Positions 1-11,256 of a stretch of 64,000 nt of DNA are shown here, piece by piece. Below the pieces are notes generated by a model, which was given only the letters and a program-made list of their open reading frames with translations, was not told where the DNA came from and searched no databases. A program made the translations under genes and the position numbers. How positions within the stretch are numbered: the first letter of the stretch is position 1; every line of letters begins with the position of its first letter. The stretch is from Paraescarpia echinospica (taxonomy: Eukaryota; Annelida; Polychaeta; Sabellida; Siboglinidae), in the NCBI GenBank assembly GCA_020002185.1, contig CM034531.1, positions 75,811,585-75,875,584 on the forward strand. Reading direction: 5' to 3'.

Positions 1-1814
1 TCGAACCACGCTTTACAGCCACCTCTGTAATACAACAACCTCGCAATTACGGTCACCATGGGGCAGTCCGAAATTTTTTCCACAGACAATAATGTACAGG
101 AAATTAACCCCGCTGATACGGTCAACAACTCGCTATTACGATCACTGTTATCCAGTCCCGGGCGTGATCGTAACAGTAAGGTTCCATCGAGTATACACTT
201 TTCCAGAGTAGTAAAGGTTATGACCAACCGTAACAAACCGTACTAATGTTTGCCATCATATATTTACAATCGCCATGGTTATGCAGTGCACAGAATTCTT
301 ACTAGTGTTCGGGCCTTGACCCCGTGCACGTGACATCCTATAGACTGGCCATTGGCCGCGCAGCTGACATTATTTTCCCTGCTGTGTTCCGATGACATCA
401 GTATTCTAAACCGTTAGTTAGAGTTGTTTTTGCAGCAACTGATATTAACTTTTCGTACGTCTATTTGTGTCAGCATTACACTCAAGACGTCATTGTGCAG
501 ATATATTACTGTGCGAGAAGTATCTGGATTTGTGTATAAGAATTTAATAAATATCAGTGGAGTACACACGTCATGACAAGGATATATATGTATCACTCAA
601 ATTCTGGATCAAAAACCGGAAGCTGTTTCATTTAGATTTTGCAACGAAGATCACACATGTTGCCATCTACTATCAAACATGTCACCTTTGACTTTTCCTT
701 CCGCACAAATAGGAAATTACAAGCGCCTAGACATGCAACCTGTCACACAAGACAAATCGGTTATGTATGGTCTGAACGTCGGACATAAAACACAGCACAG
801 AATTATCTATATATTAATACGCTAACTTTGGCCCGTTATAACAATATCCCCTCCGAGATGCTGAGGTCAACTCGCCTCTGCCCCTGTTCATCCGCTTCCC
901 CCGGACTATTCGTCTCCGATCTACCAGTTGGCGATCTGTTAAAAACGCAAATATAGGTAACGTGTTTTTAATAGCGTAATGCTTTCTAGAGGGCCTTTAT
1001 CCCAAGTGAGAGAATAATTGAAAGGTGATCAGTTTTCCACGTGGCGCTACCGTAAAGGAACGGTGTGGCGCTCCACGGCAGGGAGTAAGCTGGTTTATAA
1101 TAATGTATTAATAACAACGTGTACAATAATTATTAGTCCTAAGCTTTTGTTCGCTTCATTAATAATAATTTTTTAGAGTTTAGTATTAATATATGCCGTA
1201 GAATGTATTTATGTACGTTCCGTTTTTTAAGCTGCCGTGTGTTTTCTACATGCCGTTATGTTCTTGTTTATTGGCAGATGAAGTACGAATAAATTATACT
1301 GATGGATTTGTCAAAGTTTTCATCTTTTTATAAAGGCTAGTCTGAATTGTACGCGTGATATATTTGTTTTTCGTGCTGCAAAATAGCTCACATATTTAGA
1401 TCGGTTCACATAAAGCCACTGTCGAATTATCTTTCTGGCATAGATTTTACAATCAATATTATTGTAGTTTACGACATAATAAGTATGATTTAATGCTCTA
1501 ATTGTATGTTGACTGCATCAAGCTCGCGTGCAGTGATTTTATCTGAACAATTAATATGTAAAAGATTGACTGTCAACGTCCGCTTCACTTGACGGGACAG
1601 GTGTTACATAAACTGTTCCCCAGGACATGGGTCATGCAAAATGTGAACTCTATGTTATGATGTATGTTCCATATCATTGTTGTAATCCAGTTAATGGTTG
1701 TCGCTTTATTAATGAGGACATATATTCCAGGAACATATAGACACCGTTTGTATAGATCTATTGAATACACTGTATAGCGAGTGACCTTACAAAACATTAC
1801 AGCTAGCTAGGGAC
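1..1814. other. AT-rich non-coding stretch
   Basis: I see no gene here. Open frames are short (60-70 codons), overlap on both strands and show no recognisable motif. No tRNA, transposon end or splice-flanked exon was found by eye. Confidence 0.5.
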
Positions 1815-2050
1815 ATCCACCCGTCTACCCATCCAACCGTCCGTCCGTCCGTCCGTCCATCTGTCCACCCCTCCGTCCAACCGTCCGCCCTTCCAACCAC
1901 TCATCCGTCCGTCCGTCCGTCCGTCCGTCCGTCCGTCCGGTCGTTCGTTTGTTAGTTCATTTTTAATTCCTTCGTTCCTTGAGTTATTAGTTCGTTCGTT
2001 CGTTAGTTCTTCAGTTAATTCGTTCGTTCGTTCGTTCGTTTATTCGTTCG
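1815..2050. repeat. Tetranucleotide repeat tract (CCGT)n then (GTTC)n
   Basis: The left half is built of imperfect CCGT/CCAT units. The right half is imperfect GTTC/GTTA units. The two motifs meet near 1940. Simple-sequence DNA with no coding content. Confidence 0.9.
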
Positions 2051-2799
2051 GATATGTGGAAGCAATATAGATAATTACCACATAATCGTATTAGAAAGAT
2101 TGTAAGCCTAACGGATAAATCCAGTAAGCCACATCAGCCTACGTTCGATAGTGCATCCAACGCCCTTGCTAAATCCCTTCCGCAAGTACTCATTAATACG
2201 TGTACCCGAGAGGACATGTCGATGTTTAGTAGGACTAACACAGGCTCCATTACACACTGTGCATCTGGAGAAGCTGTTTCATGTGAAGCATATTTCTTGT
2301 GACACCGTAGCAGCGGTGGCGTGACAGATCGAGCATATAAAACCTGGCAGGCCTGAGCCGACACATGCCACGGGGCAATCCTTCGAGACCGTTTTATACC
2401 AGTTCGATTTCGGCCGATGTCCTCTCTCTGCTTGCCGTCGGCATGGAAAACCGAGAGCATCAGTCGGCCCAGTGGTGCGTAAAATGTCAGCAGTAAATAC
2501 GGACCGCAGTGCACTTGTCATTTTGTTCTAGGCGTTAAATTGCAAACAATTACAAAGGACGCGCTTTTGTTCTTACATAAATGCGAAGGACTGCTTCCAC
2601 TGTTGTGATCTTTCCATCGGTTGTAGGTGTTGTAGCTTGATGCCAGTTGCTATTTTACATTTCGGTGCGCTGCAACTAAATTAAAATGAATTTCTTTTGA
2701 CCAGCGACGCCAACGTTACCGATAACTGGTCTTTCTCGTGGTTCCTAGACTTAGATCCTACTACTACTGCACTGCCCTCTCTATAGTTGTCCCACTGCT
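2051..2799. other. Unassigned stretch with a 126-codon minus-strand ORF
   Basis: A locally GC-richer island holds a minus-strand open frame at 2134-2514 and a second overlapping minus-strand frame at 2279-2521. I recognise no domain in either. Two overlapping frames in a GC-rich patch are expected by chance, so I do not call a gene. Confidence 0.3.
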
Positions 2800-2905
2800 C
2801 CCTATCAATCGCCCCCTGCTCCCTACCAATCGCCCCCCTGCTCCCTATCAATCGCTCCCCCTGCTCCCTATCAATCGCCCCCTGCTCCCTATCAATCGCC
2901 CCACC
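2800..2905. repeat. Short minisatellite, about 5 units of 21-24 bp
   Basis: The unit CTGCTCCCTATCAATCGCCC repeats about five times, with variable C-runs between units. It creates two overlapping proline/leucine-rich frames that are repeat artefacts. Confidence 0.85.
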
Positions 2906-4248
2906 CCCTATACCTCCACCATTTATTTTCCTCTGTCTTTCTCAAATCCTTCTTCACACAATCATCACACCCCAGCACGCGGCCCTTGTGTTTCTCTCTG
3001 CACTCGTTGGGAATTACTGTGTTCATCCTCATCAAGTGACCAGCCCACAATCATCCAACTTCTTTCTAACTGTACCGCTATCTCTCCCCTCGGGTCATTC
3101 ATCCTCGTCCATCGGTGCTCTTTGCTCCTGTAATTTTTCACGCCCTATTATTCTCACAAACTTGCAACTTCTGTCTTGTTGCTTTACCTGTGCCGCCGTC
3201 TCCAGACCACATGCAGGCATGCCGGTGTTAAACACGCTCTCGTCACTACCCCGGTGACTTTTTCAACATGTTGTCTGTGAAGACATACAGATTAAACCAA
3301 CACATCAACGCAGCTGTCCTAAACATACGCAACAAACTGCTCTTTGGGAATTGTCTTGACCTTTGAAAGTGCCATTTGAGGAGAAGTCGATAGCACGTGG
3401 GAGCATTCACAAAACAATACCTTGGCGAGTTAGGAATGGGAGTCTACGTGATCTTTTTGGGTCTAGATAAAAGGCTTGTCGTTTATTTCTAGGGAAAGGT
3501 AAAGGATCCAGCCGAAACTTTTTCGGGGTAATTTGGAAACTTATAAAAATGCAATAAACACCCGCAGTAAACGCGTACTTTTATTCTGAAAGATTTGTTG
3601 TAGATTTGTTTATATCACTTATAGTTGCTTAACAAAAAGCAGGTACAAGTATATAGTTATATTTTTAAGATAAACCCCGTAACATCATATGATGGAGGCT
3701 GATTACGAACAATGTTAGACGACAAACGTACTCAATGTCCAATATTTGGAGCGCATTTCTTCTGCATCTTGATGACAGTGTGCATATTGTATGTCACGAA
3801 ATAAGCCCACTTTAGCGAAATTAATGTGGTGATAACTGAACAGATTATGTTATTTATTCCTATGTAGATCCGCATCAAACAATGTGGTGTTGGTACTACT
3901 GGACATATGTCCTTACTGGGACGCATGCCTAGTGTTGGTCCGGCGTATCATAGCAGCAATGATTCGCGGTCCGCACTCAGCTGGCAGCGTCTGATGTTTC
4001 GCGAGTGCGTTGACTTCTGGCAGATAATCGATGCAGACTCTGTTAAACGAACTTCTTCTATTATTTTCCGAGTTCGACTCATTGCTTCTGATTAACGCTA
4101 CCCGGTGCCATTGTGTCGTCTCTGCTCTATATGAACTAGCCACGGCGGTAGTGGACTCGAAGCCCCACCCAGCCGCTGAGTTAATTGCAACCGCAAGTGG
4201 CGCTGCTGCGGCGCAAGTTAACCCACCAGTGGCGCTGCTGCGGTAGTA
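2906..4248. other. Non-coding stretch
   Basis: No recognisable gene. Short ORFs lie on both strands around 3907-4246 without motifs. Near 4197-4245 the segment GGCGCTGCTGCGG occurs twice, about 32 bp apart. Confidence 0.4.
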
Positions 4249-4273
4249 GGGGTCAGGACACGGTTAGACTTCC
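4249..4273 (+). repeat. 25-bp direct repeat, left member
   Basis: A 25-bp segment ending GTTAGACTTCC matches 6885-6909 at 23 of 25 positions, in the same orientation. The pair brackets LINE copy A, plus about 510 bp beyond its 5' end. It could be an old target duplication or part of an older dispersed repeat. Confidence 0.5.
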
Positions 4274-4280
4274 AGCTTGG

Positions 4281-4599
4281 TTACACATATAAAATAACTC
4301 CACCTCCCCTTCTTCCTATTCTATCTTTCCTGAACATTACATAGCCTGTTAGTCCCAATTCGGCATCTGATATATCAGTGGTGGCCCATGATTCGGTTAT
4401 ACATATTATGTGAGGGTCAATATCTTCTACCATAATGTTTAGTTCACCTACTTTTTGTTTACTAAGCTCCTTGCATTTAAACAGATGCATTTATATCCTG
4501 ATTCAGAACAGTTTTCCAAGCTGTTCTTTGCTGATTTATTTCTGCTGTCTTTATCTATGCCTCCAGTTCCAGGCTTCTCTGTGAATCCCCTCTGCGAAT
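4281..4599 (-). pseudogene. LINE copy A ORF2 stub (start of APE endonuclease)
   Basis: The minus-strand frame contains ELNIMVEDIDPHI, ITESWATTDIS and GRRGGGVILYV. These align with the endonuclease N-terminus in copies C and D. TESW carries the metal-binding glutamate. The segment that encodes LNARSIVNKRN in D is shortened, and homology ends just after the GGGVILY motif. Confidence 0.75.
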
Positions 4600-5652
4600 C
4601 TAGATTAAATAGAAGCAGCCTGTCCCACTGTCAACAAATTGCAGCAAGTTCTCTGAGAAAACTGCTGCCCCTTTCCACTTAGATCGAGGCCATCTCTCAT
4701 GTACATATCTTCCCTCCCAACAAAGTATCCCCATAAATCTATTAATCCCACCCCCTTTTTTTACACATTTGCTCAACTAGTGCGTTGATCGCCATCCTCT
4801 TGCAGTTTCTATATGTTGGCCCCCCTTCCTCCCATTACTGGCAAAATTCCTGACAGAATAATCTGTTCGACTCTTGTCTTCTTTAACTTCCTCACTAACT
4901 GTCTGTACTTCTGCATTATCCCAGTTGTTCCCTCCTTGTCAGCATTATGTGTCCCTACGTGTACTAGTATAGACCCTCCCTTGCCATGCCCCAATACCTT
5001 ATCTACCCTTTCAGTCACATGTTCTATCATAGCCCCCTGCAAACAAATAACGACGTCGTACCTTCGCTTAGTGTCTTATCCGTCTTTCTCAGAATAGGGT
5101 CGCCCATAAACACCCTCTCTTTTCTCAATGCCCCTCAATCACTGCCTCAGAGTAGCTCCTCCGGTTTGCATCTGTCTGGTTGTAGTCTTGTTCCCCTGTC
5201 TTCTGCTCTCCTGTCACAATCCCGTCCGTTCCATTCTTTCCTGACGCTGTTTCTCTTGTCACCTTTCCTCCTATCATCGTCCCTCCCAACTTCTCTTCTG
5301 TCACATTTACTCTCACTTCCTTTCTTCCTGTCATCTTTCCTCCCATTGCATTTCCTTATCTCCTCTCCCGTCTCTTTTCCCCTCCTACCTCTTTCTCTAC
5401 GGTCATTTTCTCTCCTGTCACCTTCTCCTTGCTGATTCTCATCTCCATCCCCTTCATAATATCTACCAACCTAGCTACCTCCTTCTCCAGACATTTCGCC
5501 TTCCAACACCACACGCACTGAAAGGTGAATGCCTCTTCCTTGGTCTCTGCCCATGACTTCCCACAGCCTGATAGGGCAAAATCCACCCAACTATGGCAAT
5601 CGTCGCACACCAAGTGTCTCTTTGCCTTGACTTACCACTTGCAAGACGCCAT
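4600..5652 (-). pseudogene. LINE copy A ORF1: PHD-like finger plus SGNH esterase, broken
   Basis: ORF1 would start at the ATG at 5652-5650, matching copy C, but a TAA appears at codon 7. Next comes a cysteine cluster (CDDCHSWVDFALSGC, then CVWC), a coiled-coil-like charged stretch and a Lys/Glu/Arg-rich linker. The SGNH hydrolase block follows. The catalytic Gly-Asp-Ser reads Gly-Asp-Pro, and block III reads GTHN. A one-base G insertion near 4815 shifts the frame after GILPVMGGRG. The end (TTTAATC then TAG) aligns with the ORF1 ends of the other copies. In CR1-type elements ORF1 is an RNA-binding chaperone and the esterase may act on membranes or RNPs. Confidence 0.75.
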
Positions 5653-6374
5653 ATCAGAATGTATTTAATAATACTAATCTAATTAGCTATTTAAAATAGT
5701 TTAGTCAACTATGTTTACACTATTCACCGTCTATGTAGTCTTTAAGAAGACTGTTTACTGTGCACACAAGTTACACTTTACGTAAGATTGCCTTGTTTAT
5801 TTCGGTTACAGTTTTTGGTCATAGTCACAGCTGACTATCTATCCTATCAGAAATGCTAATGTTACCGGTAGTGACCTAATTTAAATACAGTCAATTACTT
5901 TACGCTAGACTGCCTTGTTTATGTAGGTTATACTGCGCGCCCTAGCGAATACGTCGGACACTAGCTACATAAACTTACTTCGCCCGGTTATCGCAAATGC
6001 TTAATTTTAACAACAAAGCTACCTAATCAAAATGTCGAGCAGGTACTGGCTTACACATATATTATCTGATGTAGGTAGTTTTATATTTGTTACTTTATCA
6101 CCTATATATTCTACCACATAATCAGGTTTGTTAAATCTTGTTTACAAACTTATCGTAGGCTAACTTACCCTATTATCACTCACTAGAATAAAGTGTTCTA
6201 AAATATTTTATCTAACTAACTTTAAGCACAGCTACTACTCAATAGATGTTACTGCTACTTTATGAATAATATTAAAGCAAGAATAATACTTATCAATCAG
6301 TAATTCCACTTGTTTATCAACTTTTCTGCACCACCAATTTCTACGATCTATCTCCGCCAAATATAGCCTCGAGC
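5653..6374 (-). promoter_or_regulatory. 5' UTR / internal promoter region of LINE copy A
   Basis: Homologous to the 5' UTR of copy C. It holds two copies of a unit containing ATAAACAAGGCARTCT (minus-strand sense, about 5773-5810 and 5900-5935), roughly 127 bp apart. Copy C has one such unit. A palindromic hairpin sits at 5737-5752, preceded by GTGCACAG. In LINEs this region normally drives transcription. That role is inferred from position only. Confidence 0.6.
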
Positions 6375-7574
6375 CTTATAAGGGGGGTGGGGTGCGTATG
6401 CAACTAGTTAAGCCTCAATTTGAAAATATGTTTGAAAATGAACCAACGACATTACAGCAGGGTGATTCTTCAATCGTTTTTTGTTTACTTCAGCTAATTA
6501 AACACACGTGAAGCTGTTGATGACTTTTTGTTGATGTTTATCTTTGGAAATAAGGCACAAGGTCAACAAATCAATATAAATTTGAATGTAACGTAACAAC
6601 TGGCTGTATTGAATTTTCTTATAAAACAGATATTGGACTTTCTGGAAAACTGTAACAGGAGTTCATAGTTCCACTTGAGAATGTTGTGCTGGATTACAAA
6701 ATGTCCAACAGCGAAGTGCTGATTTTTCTGGTGCCTTGCCAAGTTTGGTGGCACCTTTGAAATGTGCATAAAACACAAACACCTGGAGGGATTACCAAAA
6801 AATAAAATTGCGTAGTGCTTGTAACATTTGTGCCTATAAAGTGTGCTGTTTTCAATATTTTCTCCAAAATCTCCATGTCTATTTGGGGTCAAGACACTGT
6901 TAGACTTCCTGATTGTTTACGAAAAAAAGTGCAATATATTTTTGAGAAATGATTTTTTACCAAATTCACCTGCTCTGATATAAGTGCATTTGAGTAGTCA
7001 GATTCCCTGATGTGCATGTAGAAGCTGTTGACAGTAAAATGTTGCATTCTTAGCTGATTTTACTACGCGGAAGGGTGTTTGGCAGCAATTTGGCTAGTTG
7101 ACCCTGTAGCCGGATTACTGCCTGCATCCATTCGTAAATATTGACGGGTGTCACACATAGAGGCATTTTACGAGAGCTAGAAATATTAGATTTTGACTAA
7201 ACTCGACCAGCATGTCAATGAGATGATAATAACAGCAGGTTGGTAGTTTAAGAAATGTTGTAGGTCATGTTTTCTTATAATCACACAAAACGTTAATATG
7301 GTCGCCAATGGGAAAACTAACTGTGTGGCGAGGCCAGTAGTTAGGCTGTCGCCGATTAGGGCGCTGTTGTGTTTGCAAGCTACTCGATTTCCGCAGGCGC
7401 GTGAATTCTAGTGGAACATTAGAAATGTGTTTCTGTGTAAAAGGAGGCAACTTGCTGTGAATCCACGTATCGCACTTTCTCAGACTCTGCTGGATGTATA
7501 AACGGTAGCAGAATGATACGGTTTAAAAACATAATTGACAAGCAATGCTGAACATTCTTCAGGATAGTTCTTTT
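6375..7574. other. Non-coding stretch
   Basis: A 109-codon minus-strand frame (6563-6892) overlaps a second minus-strand frame. I recognise no motif in either. The right member of the 25-bp direct repeat lies at 6885-6909. Nothing else stands out. Confidence 0.4.
6885..6909 (+). repeat. 25-bp direct repeat, right member
   Basis: Matches 4249-4273 with two substitutions. See that entry. Confidence 0.5.
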
Positions 7575-7700
7575 TGAAATCAAAAACTTTAATTTTGCAT
7601 ACCCAATACGTATTTTACCTGGTAAAGGCTTTCGTCGAAAGTATCACGTTGACTTCATCAGTACCGATGACGCTGAATGACGACATCGTACACGTCCAAA
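7575..7700 (+). repeat. Inverted flanking repeat of the Penelope-like element, left
   Basis: About 125 bp that match the reverse complement of 9746-9848. Shared blocks include TTTTGCATA, ACGTATTTTA, AGTACCGATGA, GCTGAATG and CATCGTACACGT. It contains about 25 bp that the right copy lacks. On the minus strand that segment supplies a hammerhead-like core (CTGATGA at 7661-7655, GACGAAA at 7636-7630). Confidence 0.75.
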
Positions 7701-7732
7701 TCTCAGTCTGAAATGCCCGATAAATACAACGA

Positions 7733-9707
7733 ATGGGAGGAGAATGGTTGACAAAGCCAGGAAGGACACGAATAAACAACAAATTGGACACGTTTAAAGA
7801 GAAGAAACTCGCCTTAGAAATAAAGATGTTTACTTCGTTGCCAAGGGAAGAACAACAAAACATAACGCGCCACATCGCTCATGTCAGCGAGAGTACGCAC
7901 GAGAAAACAAAATGGCGACATCAACAAAAAAATCCAGCGCTTGGAAGCGAATAGAGACAGAACGAAAGAAGCTGATCTTACCGGAACCCAGCTGAAAAGG
8001 TGGGTAGTCAACCTGTCTAAACACAAACTGTCCGAGGACCAGAGTAGCGAAGAAGCTAAATAACGCGTTAACGCCAAATAAAGTACCGACCGAGGAGTTC
8101 GTTGCAGCGGCAGAACAAGGAGCCTATCACAACACAAAAAAGACAAACTACGTGCAGACATCGCGGGAGTTCTGAAGTTAGCAAAAGCAACAAAAACCGA
8201 ACCGAACCGAACCAGACAGGAAAGAACAGCTGTAAAAGAGCTACTGAAGGAGATGTCGATCACCGTACTCCCTGCGGACACCGGAAAGGCCACATCATGG
8301 GAACGAAAGAGTACCATGAGAAAATTAAAGAAATACTAAGTGACCAAGCGACGTATGAGAAGTTAAAGAAGGATGGTAAATTCCCCGGAGAAGGAGGGGA
8401 AGATCACCAAAGATCAGTACTGGTACTTGTATCCCACGCTAGCACAACACCACACGGAAAATTCACATGAATTGGTGAAAGAAATAACAAAGCTGAGAGC
8501 GGAAGAAGGAGAATCATTTGTGTCATATGATGTTGTGTCACTGTTCACGAAGACTCCGATCAAAAAAGCGTGCGAAATCATAAGAAAAAGACTAGAGAAT
8601 GACAAAACACTAAAGATGAAAACAAACCTAAACGTAGACGACATCATGGAGTTGTTGAATTTTTTCTTGTGGACTACGTACTTTAGATTTGGAGGAGAAA
8701 TTTAGCAACAGAAGTTTTGGGGTAGCCATGGGCTGTCCGTTATCCCCCGTAGTTGTGAACTTGTACATGGGGTGATTGAAGCAGAAAATCATAGCCACAG
8801 CACCAGATGATTGTGAACCGAGAAACTGGAAGAGATATGTGGACGATGTAATTTGCCTGGTACACACGGGAAAGGCAAAGAAATCACAACAACACATGAA
8901 CACTGTAGACCCCACAGGTAGCATCAGTTTCACGAGAGAAGACGAAGGGAACAACGGCATGCCCTTCTTGGATGCGAAGTTCCCCAGAAAGGAAGATGGC
9001 AGTGTGAAGTCCACAGTGTACAGGAAGAAGACGCACACTGACCAATACCTGAACTTTGCGTGCCACCACCCCAAACATCAGAAGTTAGGAGTTGTCAGAA
9101 CCCTTATGAACAGGTGTGAGACGATAACTTCCGAGGAAGAGGACAAGAAGGAAGAGGTGGAGCACTTGAGAGGAGCGCTAAGGGTGTGTGGCTATCCGTC
9201 CTGGGCCTTGAAAAAGGTGACAGATAGCAGCAAGAGAAAAAGACCAACAAAAAGACAAAGGACAGAAACTACAGGAGCTAAGCAGTCATCCCGTAAGTGG
9301 AGGGGGGGGTCTCAGAGAGAGTATATCGAGTACTGTATGGAGTAGCAACAGTCATGCGTCCCCACACCACCCTCAGACGCATGTTGGTACATCCCAAGAA
9401 CAAAGTAGAGCTAGAAGAACAGGGCGAACTGGTATACCAAATATCATGCAAGAACTGTGGTGCTGAGTACATTTGGGACACAGGAAGACTATTCAAAACA
9501 CGACTGGAGGAACACAGAAAGGACGTAGACAACACGAAAAATGAGAAATACACAAGGAGCCGGAAAAATGTGATGTCTACCATCAATAAACCCGCCCTTA
9601 CAGATCATGCGACAACTGAAAACTACCTCATACGGCGAAAAGAGGGGGCGAAAATTGTAGACAAGAAACCCAACCGAAGAATCCGGCACATCAAGGAAGC
9701 CATCTAG
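7733..9707 (+). pseudogene. Penelope-like RT plus GIY-YIG endonuclease, multiply broken
   Basis: Pieces in different frames follow the family order. An N-terminal region carries WVVNLSKHKLSED. A linker carries YHEKIKEILSDQATYEKLKKD. The RT has YDVVSLFTKTPI (near 8530), then QQKFG/GVAMGCPLSPVV (8710-8745) and the catalytic KRYVDDV (near 8840). GMPFLDAKF and HPKHQKLGVVRTLMNRC follow. The endonuclease has ELVYQISCKNC and AEYIWDTGR, where the usual glycine of YIG is tryptophan. A stretch between YWYLYPT and NSHELVKEI is missing (early RT motifs), and there are several frameshifts. At 9705-9707 a TAG sits where the family has Trp (EAI-stop-VRKTKTPINRDC), so homology continues past the stop. Confidence 0.85.
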
Positions 9708-9745
9708 GTCAGGAAGACCAAAACACCCATCAATAGAGACTGCTT

Positions 9746-9848
9746 CACGTGTACGATGACGCCATTCAGCATCATCGGTACTAAGAAAGCCCTTACCAGC
9801 TAAAATACGTTTTGGATATGCAAAATGAAAGTATTTGATTTTATAATT
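9746..9848 (-). repeat. Inverted flanking repeat of the Penelope-like element, right
   Basis: Reverse-complement partner of 7575-7700. It overlaps the end of the endonuclease homology and lacks the hammerhead-like insert seen in the left copy. Confidence 0.75.
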
Positions 9849-11176
9849 GACAAACACTTGACTGGGTGGGCTGATCGTAGACTCTAAGATCTTCGATAAC
9901 CCAATCCTTTTCTTGTCCACGAGCATCAGGTGAGTTGTATTCTAACCGGCTTGTGAAAGTCTCAAAATACTTTCTTGTTGCGATGTCAAATTATGGAATT
10001 ACGAGGCAGTCAAAACCCCACGTAGTGATATATAACACAAAATATAAACAATTTAATTATTAACCAGAGTGTGCGCACTATATTGCGAACGGGTATGTCT
10101 TTATACTGGTGTACGTAATCCATTTAAATGTAAATAATTATAATAAGATAACTTTTATTGCGTCTAAATCCTTGGAAAACAAGCTCAGAGGTGCATCAAG
10201 ACAAAAGGATTGGTCAATCTCAAAATCCATAAGCAGTATTCCAGTTGTCAACAGAAGGGGTCAAGGCGCTAGGGAGCTACGGTGGATAAGCAAGGTTGTA
10301 AAAGGTGCGATGCATGTTTGGTATAAACAAAACTCGAACACGCTATTAACGTGAGTAGATGATAACTTGTATAAAGGAGATATCGATCTCCGGCAAACTA
10401 CTCTCGGCTATTTCCAGGGAGGTGGCGACCGAAGTGGCGAAGGTTGTAAATATCAACGCTTGTCAATTAAAATCAACATGACTTATATGAAAGTGATATG
10501 CTGTATGATCCACTGGCGTAAATATTGCGCGTTTGTCAGTGTTGCTGCGCCTATCGCAGTTTGTTGTTTTGTTGCCGGCGGATAAAAATGCAACAAATGC
10601 TACTGGCTTATTGAACGCATTTAGCGGGAACCATACATTCAACATATACATTGTAATAGTAAGAGCAATATATAATACACGCTAATCGTTTGAAGAACAT
10701 ACATCGCACCTGTAAAAGTCTCCCAATGATTATCATCCCCAACATTCGCTGTCTTGTTATTTTGTCTTGTCATTCGGGCATATAATCGAGGAAATTCACA
10801 CATTCGGGTTGCTATAGTCTCGTAATGCGCAAGATCGAGAAAACACTGTCAGTACTTTCCAATAGGTTGTCAGTCAGTCGATTTATTAGTGTGCCACCTC
10901 GCCTCACTAAACATGTGAACATTAGGAATCACGGAAAATCAACAAACAATTTGTGCACAAAGCTCACCCACTAATACTGGTTCAGAATATATAGGGGAAT
11001 AGCCACTACGTTTGAGAACCCAATGCGAAAGACAGATCAGGCGTCTAATACGAAACCAGCGTTTACTCCAAATGTGGTCCTAACGTAGTGTGAAAGAGCT
11101 TCACAAAAATTCACAATAATTAGTTAAGTTACATTATATTTATGACACATTAGACGAACGTTAATTACAGTTCGAA
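9849..11176. other. Non-coding stretch
   Basis: Only short ORFs (60-81 codons) without motifs. No repeat or transposon end recognised. Confidence 0.4.
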
Positions 11177-11207
11177 AAGGGGGAGGGAGAGGGAGAGCGA
11201 GAGCGAG

Positions 11208-11254
<47 letters not shown>
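11177..11254. repeat. GA microsatellite
   Basis: GGGA/GAGAGC-rich start passing into pure (GA)n. The Leu/Ser-alternating frames on the minus strand are artefacts of this tract. Confidence 0.95.

Positions 11255-11256
<2 letters not shown>

Larger units (their letters stand above)
4278..6374 (-). mobile_element. CR1-like LINE, copy A (3'-truncated)
   Basis: Read on the minus strand, this copy starts with a 5' UTR (6374 down to 5653) clearly homologous to copy C's at 52346-52969. ORF1 follows, then the first part of the ORF2 endonuclease, where homology stops near 4278. The rest of the endonuclease, the reverse transcriptase and the 3' tail are absent. LINEs normally lose their 5' ends because target-primed reverse transcription starts at the 3' end. 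An intact 5' end with a missing 3' part therefore points to a later deletion or rearrangement. Confidence 0.85.
7575..9848 (+). mobile_element. Penelope-like retroelement, degraded
   Basis: The body encodes a Penelope-type reverse transcriptase followed by a GIY-YIG endonuclease, the hallmark order of this class. It is flanked by inverted repeats at 7575-7700 and 9746-9848, in place of the usual LTR-like direct repeats. Frameshifts, an internal deletion and nonsense codons make it non-autonomous. Confidence 0.85.

Noticed and set aside
2134..2521. 126- and 80-codon minus-strand ORFs as a gene
   Set aside because: Two overlapping frames in a GC-rich patch, no motif, no splice signals.
4813..5435. 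Ser/Leu/Pro-rich plus-strand ORFs
   Set aside because: Antisense shadows of the Lys/Arg/Glu-rich ORF1 of LINE copy A. The same applies to the antisense frames over copies C and D.
6563..6892. 109-codon minus-strand ORF next to LINE copy A
   Set aside because: Overlaps another open frame, shows no known motif, and has composition expected from AT-rich DNA.
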